From Nematopogon swammerdamellus (taxonomy: Eukaryota > Arthropoda > Insecta > Lepidoptera > Adelidae), in NCBI GenBank assembly GCA_946902875.1, contig OX336359.1:3410001-3474000 (forward strand): a stretch of 64,000 nucleotides of DNA, written 5' to 3'. Both the position numbers and the translations under genes were made by a program. Positions 38,701 through 50,700 of this stretch are shown piece by piece (within the stretch, counting starts at the first letter, position 1; each line of letters opens with the position of its first letter). Below the pieces are notes generated by a model that was given only the letters and a program-made list of their open reading frames with translations, was not told where the DNA came from and made no database searches.

Positions 38701-41700
38701 TACAGCGACTAGTTCACCCGGTGTTATGAGCTGACATCACGGATGTTGTGGGTGATGTAGCCAACCGTGTCAGTTTCCATAAAAAAAAATAATAATAATA
38801 AAATAAAAATAAACACCTGGTGCTTGGTGGTCCGCTGCGGCGCCACGTACTGCTGGTGGTGGTACTGCTGCGCGGGGTACGGCTGCGCTGCGGGCGCGGC
38901 GGAGGCGGCGGCGGCGGCCGCCTCCGCAGCCGACACGCTCGACACGGCGCCCTCCGACGTCGACAGCTGCTTCATCGACGCGCTCAGCCGGCTCTCCAGC
39001 GCTGCCGACCGACCGACAACACGCACACGCGCACACGTCATCGCGCTGCATCACAACCTAACCTAACCCAACGATCGCGGCGAGCGGGGCAATCGGTGTC
39101 GCGCCGCCGGCGCTCGAGTAAATTAGGGCCAACAGCGACTTTTTTGAAGTTATACTTCTTCACATGTGTTATAAAATAAATTTAACTTCTCTAGTCTAGG
39201 CGCGTTATGATAATGGGGAGTAAACTCAGACAAAATTTCACAGCTCCGTCATCGTCACCGCATACAAATTCGTCGAGGGCTCGAGGAGGGAGAGGGGTCG
39301 AGGGGGGTCGAGGGGGGAGAGGTGTCGAGGGGGGAGGAGTATAACTTCTATCGGCGTCGTGCCGTCAGCACTCGAGTAAATTACGGCACAACACCAACTT
39401 TTTTTAAAGTTATATTTCTTTACACATGTTATGAAATGAACTTCTCTAGGCGCGTTATGACAAATGGGGAGTAAACTCCGTCGAGTGTCGAGCGTGTCGG
39501 CGACGGCCGCCTCCGCCGCCGACACGCTCGACACGACGCCCTCCGACGTCGACAGCTGCTTCATCGACGTGCTCAGCCGGCTCTCCAGCGCTGCCGACAC
39601 CGACAACACACGAGCACACGTCATCGCGCTGCATCACAACGATCGCGGCGAGCGGGGCAATGTTTATTCAACTTTTTTTTTATGTGCAGAAATCTTGGTC
39701 CGTCCTCGTCTCGAAATCGCGTCTGACTCGCACTTGGCCAGTTTTCTTAAAATGTTTCAATAGACTGGTTGACAGTCAGAGATTGCCACGCATATAGGAT
39801 AAGTCCGCCATTTGTAATATATTTTATATAAAACATTTTTTTTTATTTAGTGGCCACCATGCGACATTGTTTGCTGGCTCTCCAACGCTGCCACCGACCA
39901 CACACACACACATCATCGCGCTGCATCACAACGATCGCGATGATCGGGGCAATCGGTGTCGTGCCGCCGGCGCTCGAGTAAATTACGGCACAACAGCGAC
40001 TTTTTGAATTTTTTATTATTATTATTATTGTTTAGATACACTAGCAGCTTAAAGCTGATGCGTGTACATCGAAGTTGGTAAATATGGTGGTGTATTTGAT
40101 TGTTTTTTTGTTTTTTGTTTTTTTATTTATTTTTATTTTTTTGTTTTTTTTTTTTTTATTTCCTTCTTCTAAAGTTTGTGGTTTTTTATATGCATGTCCA
40201 GTCTGTTTTTGAAGCTGTTCACTGAAGTAGCACTAATCACTTCCTCTGGGAGTCTATTCCACGAGTCAACTACCCGGTTGGCAATAAAGTGTTTTCTTGG
40301 GTTTGATTTGCTTGAGGTTCGGTTTAGTTTTAATGAGTGTCCACGTAAGTGATTGTTCGTATTCATTGTGTACATTAGTTTGAGATCTGCCACATCATAC
40401 CGTTCTGATAAAATTTTGTAAGTTTCGATGAGATCACCTCTGTGCCTTCGTTCTTCCAGTGTGGTAAGGCCCAACGCCTCTAGGCGGTTCTCGTATGACA
40501 CGTTTCTTATAGAGGCCACCATCTTTGTTGCCCGCTTCTGTACTCTCTCTAGTAGGAAAATATCTTTTTGAAAGTAGGGGCTCCACATTTGGTAGCCGTA
40601 TTCGAGCAGTGGGCGTACATAAGTTTTATACAACTTGAGGAATAAATGAATAGTGATGTAGGAGAAAGCTTTCCTTATCATGTAGAGGAGAGAGTTTGCC
40701 CTTTTCATGATTTCGATTATGTGCGTTTCCCATTTGAGGTTGTTAGTTAAGATAATACCGAGATCCTTTTGTGAGTTCACTGGAGTCACTGGTGTTCCGT
40801 CTATGGTGTAATGTAGGTGAGGATTTCTAGGACCCACGTGCAATACGGAGCACTTCCCGGCGTTGAGTGATAAGAGCCAGTCTTTTGTCCATTGGACAAT
40901 GTGATTGAGGTTATCTTGAATTTTTTGGTGAGTGATCGTGGGGTTGGCAAAGAATTTTGTATCATCCGCGAAGAGCATGAAATCAAGGTTGATGATCGCT
41001 TTCAAGTCGGTGAGGAAGATCCCGAATGCTGCAGGCCCAAGGACTGATCCTTGAGGAACTCCGCTTAGGACGGGATACTTCTTTACGAAGGTTATTTCTT
41101 TACGAATACTTCTTTACGAAGGTTATGAAATAAATTTAACTTATCTAGTCTAGGCTAATGGGGAGTAAAATCAGAGAAAATTTCACAGCTCCGTCGCCAT
41201 CAATTATTTGTATGTAGGTATTATGTGATCCTGCCTTTGAGTGGGGAGAGGGGTCGAGGGGGGAGAGGGGTCGAGAGGGGAGAGAAGTCGATGGGGGATG
41301 GGGTCGAGGGGGGAGAGGGGTCGAGGGGGGAAGGGGGTCGAGGTAGGAGAGGGGTCGAGAGGGTGAGAGGGGTCGGGGGTAGAGGGGTCGGGGGTAGAGG
41401 GGTCGAGGGGTGAGAGGGGTCGAGGGGGGAAGAGTATAACAATATAAATTCCAGAGTTTCCAGAAATTTTTCATAATTCCCGATAGAGGTGGTTTTAACA
41501 ACTCCATGTTATGTCTTCTCGCCAACATTAGGTATTTACACTCGACCTAAGTGACATTCCTCATAAAGTTTACAGTAGTCAACCGGCAAATACATTTTAG
41601 CTGAATGTGGTATGCCGTATGAGAAGTAAGTTTGTAGATAGCTACCGGCGCTTGCGGAGGTGGTGTCCACGGTGACGGTCTGACTGCTCAGCGTCGTGTC

Positions 41701-44700
41701 CACCACCGACAGCGACTCCGACAGCTGCAACACCACACACAACTTTAAACATTCACTTATTACTTGTGAACAGGGACCAAAGAGCAGCCATTCCTCGACA
41801 TTTTTTATTTTTTGAAAATCCTAGTTTTATTGATTAGTTTATTACATTTGTTAGGGCGTAGAGAAGCTGGCTTGCAATAAAAGAAAGTCTTCAAAAACTG
41901 TCCAAAAGCGGGCTCGTTTAAAAGAAAACGAAAAAATTAAAAGCATTTGCACAAGTGGGATTCGAACCCACGACTGTCCTATCAAAACTCTAATATTTAC
42001 GATTAGATGAACATCCCATTCAGTTACGTCCCAATATAAATGCAAACAACATATCAGTGGCGCCATCTATTATTTAGTAGAGTGAATACAGTAGTATAGT
42101 AGGCCGGGTTGGTACCACCGCATTGAATGAAACGTCACTCGAAACGGCTATGTAAATAGTTCGTGTTTTCCATCCAGTTCAGTGTAGCCGACATGAAATG
42201 AAGGGAAGCAATGACACGGCACCTAGTTCACCCGGTGTTATGGGCTGACACCACGGATGTTGTAAGTGATGTGTAGACAACCGTGTCAGTTTCGATAATA
42301 AAAAAAAAGAGAATCGAGAAATCGAGAAAACATTTTTTTAATAGATTCCCTCTTATTTTCCGTCGTCCCAGCTCGGTTTGACCGAGTTCTTCCAAACGAC
42401 CGCGATGCGTTTCTCAGAGATGTCTCGACAGCGGACGTACGACAGATATACAATGGCGGCGAAGGGTACGCACCATGCTGGCGGCGCTGGAGTAACTGTT
42501 GGTCTCCGGGACGGGCTCGTGTGTGGAATGCGTGGGAGGAGAGGGCTCCGCTTGCGAGGTCACCTGATACAAGATCATTTATTCGTTAATATCACTTTTT
42601 GGTGTTTAGGCATTAAAATATCAATATAGTTACTATGGGACTGGCATAGCCAAAAGTGGCTGAAGCCTTAAACAAAATAAAGATTTAAAAAAAACATTTA
42701 GTGAATACTTTTGTTGTACCCTATGTACTTGGGCGCGCTAACTACCTACCGCCCGGTGGACCGCCGGCGGTCTAATTCAGTGGAAATTAGTCAGCCGCGC
42801 GAAGCATAGCTACACGCTCGCCTGCAAAGCAATAATCACTTTACACTCGATCATTTAGGTACATTTTCGCACGCAGCGATTGGCGACGTGAAACAGTAGA
42901 CTATTAAAGCCGAAGGTATGGAACTTTTTCTATGGAGTGATTTATCTGTTACGAAGTAACTATTAAGTAATCTGTGCTATTGTTCTCGTTTTCCATGTGT
43001 CCAATATAAATAAATAATTAATTATTTGCAGGTTGTCAAAGTTAACCGGAAACGATTCTGTGTAACTGCTCAGGCGTCTCCCCAAGCGCAAAACACTTAT
43101 AGCAAATTTATCTTGCTTTTAATCATTAAAAAAATTTCTACTAAATTATCTATACCCTACAGTGCACTGACCTTGGTTTTGATTCCAAATTGTGAGTTGA
43201 ACATAACTTTGACTTGCAGTGGAAGCACATCCCCGTCACAACTTCTCTGAGAGAGTTCATAAATTTTTTTCTTCAAAGGTAACAAAAGGAGTAGGGCATA
43301 TTTTCACATTTTTTCAGAATTTTTGAAAGAGCGTGAATTTTAATGCTGAAAATTGCTGCGCCACCGTTCCACCCTGTGAATGGGACATTTCCGTGACCAT
43401 GCGGTGCAATTCCACACAGGTTAATACCTGCTTAAGAGGATTCATATGGCAAAACAACGAAAATTGAAAAACTTCAAACAAAAATTTAGTTCTATGAAGT
43501 ACATTATGTACTTCATGAAAAAATAATTTATTTTTTTAAAACTAGATAATATGTACTAAACATTGAAGCAAGCTTTTTAATTAGCAGTATTTTTTATTGA
43601 AAAATACTGCTAATTAAAATTTTCTGAATGTGACTCTATTTTAATTTAATTTCTTATGTCGAGCTAGCTCCATACTGGATAATTATTTTGGAATAAAATT
43701 TACATCATTGTATAGAGAACTTAATTTTCTAGACACTAAAGCAGCATTATTTGAAAAAAAAAAAAAATTCCTAATAATTTTTAAACAAAAAAAACTACAA
43801 ATTTCACCATAAAAACGCGCGCACTGCGCTCGATTCGATCGGGGATTCGTATGGCATTTTTGTTTTGCCATATGAATCCTCTTAAGCGCTGGCTGGGATC
43901 CGCGAGTAAGCTCTAAACATCTCGAGCAGTTCTGACAGCGGGGGGGTACCTGCTTGGGCGCTGGCTGGTGCAGCGGTGGCTGCAGGTCGGCTAGCGTCTC
44001 CGGCTCGAGTGCTCCAAACTGCAGGTCGATGAAGCCCATCGGACTCGGCTCACCGGGCATCTCCACCGCGGACGAGGGGATCTGTAAACGTGTGTTTGTG
44101 CAAAGTTTACCTGCTTGGGCGCGGGCTGGTGCAGCGCTGGCTGCGGGTCGGCTAGCGTCTCCGGCTCGAGCGCTCCAAACTGCACGTCGATGAAGCCCAT
44201 CGGACTCGGCTCACCGGGCATCTCCACCGCGGACGAGGGGATCTGTACACGTGTGTTTGTGCAAAGTTTAAGTACTCATTTTCATATTTTGTACCAGCTT
44301 TTGCCCGCTTCGCTCGCGTGAAATTTGTATTTATAATAACAAAGTAAGCCCGCCGATGTTGATGTTGATGATGATGTTGATGTTGATGATGATGTTGATT
44401 TGGTTTGGCTCTAGGCCTGCAAACTAGTCCCGCTTGGTCGGGGACCTTCGTGCAAAACCCCGCAATCTCCAGCTACCCCAGCCAGCCTATGTCCTCCATG
44501 AAGGTCACAAAATGACTGGGGCGTCAGCAGACCTCTGCAACAGATGATGGAGAACGGAGTATCTCCCTTCGTTGATTTTCAAGAACACTGCACTCCAACA
44601 AAATACTCTCGGCTGTTTCATCCATCGCCAAGCATCCTCTGCACAGTGCACTATCCGTAACACCCACGGTGTGTATAGTCTGTTTTTTTGGAAGACGGAG

Positions 44701-47700
44701 GAAAGTGACGTTTGGAGTGTTGAAATTTTAAATAGGCATGTAGTTGCTATCAATACTTTTATCGATTGATTAACTAATGAAATGCTGGAAACCCTAATAT
44801 TTACCTAATATTGGATTTAATTGACAACATATTCAGCTAAATCTAGCTAGAAAAATTTTAAGTTTAAGGCAGCGCCACAGGTAGCGCATAATATGTGCGA
44901 AGGTGTGTCGTGTCGTGTAAAAGTCGATACTATTTTCATCGACTACAATCACTAGTGGTGCAAAGCGTGCAACACTCTAATGTCAGTCAAACGTCTATCT
45001 ACTCCGTCTTTCAAAAAAACAGACTATAGATGTTTATTTAGTGAGCGGTGGCCGCTCATCAGACCTACGGTTAGCTTAGTCCGGGCCAAGTTGCTTAGCT
45101 TGATAAGATCTTTGGCATAAATAATTTGATTATTAAAATGTTGTAAATAACCTTGGATGGTGGCGGGACGCGCGCCCGCTGAGGCTTGCGCTGACTGCTG
45201 AGCTCCGACGAGCTGTACACACCGTAGTTGGACGTGTACACACCTGCACAAACGCGCATTCGTCACGACAAACCACACTTACCTAAATCACACTATGCTA
45301 CAGAACATTATGCAACAGTTATTACACGGATGCATTAACTGATCGTAATTTTATCTAAGAGTCTGACTACTGTTTTTCCCATTAACAAACTTTGAAAATT
45401 GGATACACTTTGCATCATAAAAATTTTTGACTTATTAAATTTCTTTGTAATAAATGTAAACAAATTGTTGTTTATTTGACTTGATATATGAAGTATCAAA
45501 ATTGACGATGGCACTATACACCAGATATAGGTAATTTTTTAAATAGGCAGTGTGGTCAGATTCTTGAGTATTCGTGTTTATGCTGTAAATATTAATGCTC
45601 TTGTGAGCAGTAGTATGGGTTAATTATTGTAAATTACTTTAATATAATACTTATGCTATAATACTTATGCTTCGGACTCTTCATCTCAAGGTCCATAGCT
45701 CCAATATGGCCATCATATACCAGTCAATTTTCTTTATATTAAAACCTCTGGGCTTCTCAATAAACCAAGTGAGACAGAGCTGCGGCTACCGCTGTTTTTG
45801 CACATAATCGCTAATAGAAAACAGGCAGGTTGGTATCTACTGGATGGCAAACAAGGTCAACTATTATAGTTACAGTAACAAATGCGAGTATATACGTACT
45901 ATTGTCGTGCTGTTGCTGGGACTGTTGCGTGAGCTGGCTGAGGTACTGCGACTGCGCCGCCGTCAACGAACCCGACAGACCGATCGGCTGCCGACACAAC
46001 AAACACACGTTAGAGTGTCTACCTCTCTAAATTGTGCCTCTCACTCTAACAATGCGCATTTTCCATACATTTTATTTTATTATGAAGAAATTATACAGCT
46101 TATAAAAAAATCTTCTGGGAGAAACATGCATGATAAAATTATTAATGTTTTTCAATAAAAATATTTGGTACTCCACATTACGTGTCCCAAAACTCAACGT
46201 CAAGTGGGAACCAGGGAGTAGGCCAGTTTTTTGATTTAGCTATCTATAGCTTAATCTAGCTAGCTATAGCTTAATCTAGCTAGCTATAGCTTAATCTAGC
46301 TAACTATAGCTTAATCTAGCTAGGTATAGCTTAATCTAGCTATCTATAGCTTAATCTAGCTATCTATAGCTGAATCTAGCTAGCTATAGCTTAATCTAGC
46401 TAGGTATAGCTTAATCTAGCTAGGTATAGCTTAATCTAGCTAGCTATAGCTTAATCTAGCTAGCTATAGCTTAATCTAGCTAGGTATAGCTTAATCTAGC
46501 TATCTATAGCTTAATCTAGCTAGCTATAGCTTAATCTAGCTAGCTAAGTCAGCTATAGCTAGCTAGTAGTCATAGAAGTATCGCTAAAACATACTCATTG
46601 ATCCAAGGATGCATCTGGTCCTACAGTGGTTGAATGAGCTTCGTGAGTCATTGGAACAGAGTCTTCGCATCAAAGATTAATAATAAAAAATTAAATACAT
46701 CATAGAGTGCTCAAAATTGCTTCTACAAAAATGTTGGAGAGAATATGGAAATTGGAGAATATCACACAGAATATGGATTGAGAAGCATCACAAAGAATAT
46801 GGATTGAGAAGCTTCACACAGAATATGGATTGAGAAGCATCACACAGAATATGGATTGAGAAGCATCATACAGAATATGGATTGAGAAGCTTCACACAGA
46901 ATATGGATTGAGAATCATCACACAGAATATGGATTGAGAAGCATCACACAGAATATGGATTGAGAAGCATCATACAGAATATGGATTGAGAAGCTTCACA
47001 CAGAATATGGATTGAGAAGCATCACACAGAATATGGATTGAGAAGCATCACAAAGAATATGGATTGAGAAGCTTCACACAGAATATGGATTGAGAAGCAT
47101 CACACAGAATATGGATTGAGAAGCTTCACACAGAATATGGATTTAGAAGCATCACACAGAATACGGATTGAGAAGCATCTCACAGAATATGGATTGAGAA
47201 GCATCACACAGAATATGGACTGAGAAGCATCACACAGAATATGGACTGAGAAGCATCTCACAGAATATGGATTGAGAAGCATCACACAGAATATGGATTG
47301 AGAAGCATCACACAGAATATGGATTGAGAAGCATCACACAGAATATGGATTGAGAAGCATCACACAGAATATGGATTGAGAAGCATCACCAAGAATATGG
47401 ATTGAGAAGCATCACACAGAATATGGATTGAAAAGCATCAAACAGAATATGGATTGAGAAGCATCACACAAAATATGGATTGAGATGCATCACATAGAAT
47501 ATGGATTGAGAAGCATCACACAGAATATGGATTGAGAAGCATCACATAGAATATGGAATAAGAGACGGTGAGTACAAAAAGCACAGCTCGCGCGTACCTG
47601 CTGCGCCTGGGTGACAGTGTGGGCGAGGTCCGCGCCGCTCACCGGAGACGCGACGCTCTCCAACCCCTTGCGGCCGCCCACTGACTCAGCGGACTGTACA

Positions 47701-50700
47701 GGACACACTTCACTTAACATTACATCTCAGTGAGTGAAGCTGCGTTAAAACACTTCTACTACAGCTTGCCAGCCTCGGTGCTTCGAAGATGCAATGGAAC
47801 AACGTTTGCTAATTCAATTAAGCACACACGGCGTCACCACCTGGATGGGTGACCGTTCCGACAGTTGACGCTGACCGCGATTCTTCCTTACTTGGTGGTG
47901 GGGTTTAATCCGATCGGATTGGTACAACCGCAATAAATGAAAAGTCGCTCGACGTGCCTATGTCAATAGTTCATGTTTTCCGTCCAGTCAATCATCTACC
48001 GCGCATACAAAATATGAAGATACCTTATTGAGCTGATGCGTGGAGTTGTGGTAGGTGTACGTGAGGTGGCTCGCGTCGCTCGTCGGGCCGTTGTTGCTCG
48101 GGCTGTCCGATAGCGACGTCTCCCAGTTGTTCTCCTGCGAGCGAGCGAGCATCATCGTTAATCTCTTGTGAACAAACATCTCCTTTAAAGAACTATCTGA
48201 ACTCTGTAAGCGTCACCTAAGGTTTCAGTTTGGATCTAGGGGCAGATTTGATGTTTTTGCCATAAAACAGTCAGAAACGTTTTTCTGAAAGTTGTTTGTG
48301 ATGTAACTAAAGTTGTTTGTAATGTAACTAAAGTTGTTTGTTATGTAACTAAAGTTGTTTGTAATGTAACTAAAGTTGTTTATAATATAATTAAAGTTGT
48401 TTGTAATGTAAGTAAAGTTGTTTGTAATGTAACTAAAGTTGTTTGTAATATAATTAAATTTGTTTGTAATGCAACTAAAGTTGTTGTAAAGACATGAGTT
48501 CTAAAGACAAGAACTGCAAAGAAAAGGTGACGTCATCACCTTTGTGACGGTGGTGGGGTCTAGTGCACGGTTTTGTGTAGACGCTGGATGGGTCTTTAAG
48601 GCGTGGTAGCGTTCACGATTGTAGGTTGACGGACGTTATTCGAATTCAAGTCAAAATTAAAAGTGACAACGTACGTTGAGTGAGTTGTTGAGCGGCTGCA
48701 CGTCGGGCTCGGAGGCGGGCTGAGTCGGCACGCTCGGCGTGAACACCTGCGTGACACACGCACACACACGGTCAATGCATATCACGTTCACAATCCAATA
48801 GCCGCCACACCACCGCGCTTGCTAGAGGTGACGGCCAGCGATGACAATTTCCACCATTCAATTTTGTTTATGTAATCCGGTATGGGTCGCTGAGTCAGAG
48901 GGGCCAAAGCACATGTTCCGACCGGCCAACATCACCACCGAGAAAGTAGGTCTCATACTTCTCTTATGATGACTGGCTAAACAGGACTAGAGCAGAGCAC
49001 AGCCGAGGCTGCGATACGACCATCATACATCTAGTATGGTGGTACGAACCCAGTCAGCTACAATTTGAGCCTACCTAGTAAGGGGCAAGGGAAGGTTTTT
49101 ACACCGGTTCCGAACGGTGAAGAAGCAATGTAAAAATTTTCCATCAGAAAAAACTCATTGGTACACGCCGACCGGATTAGAATGCCGCCATGTTATGCCA
49201 TGTAAGCGGGTCAGGGCCCTTAGTAAATCAGTCGAGATTACTTCAAATAAAAAATAGTTTTATAACACATTGTACAAACGGTGACATTTCTGCCTAAAAC
49301 GATTTGGTGGCAGTTTATAAATAAAATATATAAACGGATCAAGAGCACAAAAAAATTCTCAGATTAGAAATTACCACCCACATAGTAATTTGCATAGTAG
49401 ACGGGTCGCCCATAACTATTTCTAACCTCTTACTTTTAATTGACTATTCGACAAAGCAATTTAATTCTAAAATTCCTGTTGATGTTATATATCTAGATTT
49501 TGAGAAGGCATTCGATATGGTGCCACACCTTTTTTTTTTTTTTTTTTTATGGAACCTGACACGGTTGGCTACATCACCTACAACATCCGTGATGTCAGCC
49601 CATAACACAGGGTGAACTAGGTGCCATGGCAGTGCTTCCCTTCATTTCATGTCGGCTACACTAAACTGGACGGAAAACACGAACTATTTACATAGCCGTT
49701 TCGACCGACGTTTCGTTCAGTGCGGTGGTACCAACCTCTAGCTACTTGCAAAATTAGAGAATCTCAGAATATGTGGTAAACTATTGACTTGGCTGGAAAA
49801 TTTTGTAACGGGACGTAGAAACCAAGTGAGATTGGGAGGCTTATTATCAGATGTTCGTGAAGTGGTCAGCGGCGTACCTGAAGGATCTATTCTGGCTCCG
49901 ACACCTTTCCGAATGTTCATCTCTGATCTTCCCTAACTCGTTGGAATATTAAAGAGCCTCTTTGCTCACTGCTGATGCTGTTTTGCATTGTTGAACATTA
50001 AGGGAAGCTCTGGATGAAGCCACAAAATGCACACAAGACTGGGTTATTAAATATAATTATTATAAATAAAAAATCTGGAATCCTTATTTTTCCAAGGACA
50101 TAAATCTAATTGAAAGTGTGCAGCGTAGAGCGACTAAATGCCAAAAACTCTAATAATAATACCCTATAAACAAAGATTAAAAATCCTCAAACTAAGTACT
50201 CTGGAGCAACGAAGACATCTCGTAGAGACATAAAAAATACAGAAACGACACTACGACTTCCCAAAGTTGGAAAGCATGTTTGTGTTAAATTCAAACAATC
50301 ACCTAAGAGGTGAAACTCCATGTAACAGGCTTTTCACCCAAAGCAAAAAAAAAAAACACTTCCTGACTAACAGAATTGTGAAGAGGTGGAATCAACTGCC
50401 CGAGGAAGATATAGAAGCACCCATGATAAACACATTCAAACCAGCTTGACAAGTATTTAAAAAACGAAGAAAGAAAACAAATAGCAACACCAGTGATCAT
50501 CGTAGACATGATGTTGATGACACATCAGCATGTCAAGCTGCTAGTTCATTAAAAATAAATGATTATGGAATTTATTTCATACAAGGTCTTTCAAAATTAG
50601 TTCAGAGTACGCTAAGGGGGGGTTCTGTATCGGAAATAGATCACTTTTGAAGAACAAAGAAATTTTTTTTTCACAAAAAAAAATTTTTTTTATTGAAAAA

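Noticed and set aside
39054..39068. CCTAACCTAACCC resembling the insect telomere repeat (TTAGG)n
   Set aside because: Only two to three units and inside a lingerer intron duplication; too short to be telomeric.
39481..39590. Second copy of lig exon 14 as a functional exon
   Set aside because: No usable donor and the Q/Y-rich half is missing; reported as a degenerate duplicate.
46234..47562. Regular repeats that might suggest a CRISPR-like array
   Set aside because: Units are contiguous with no unique spacers, and the window is clearly animal DNA.
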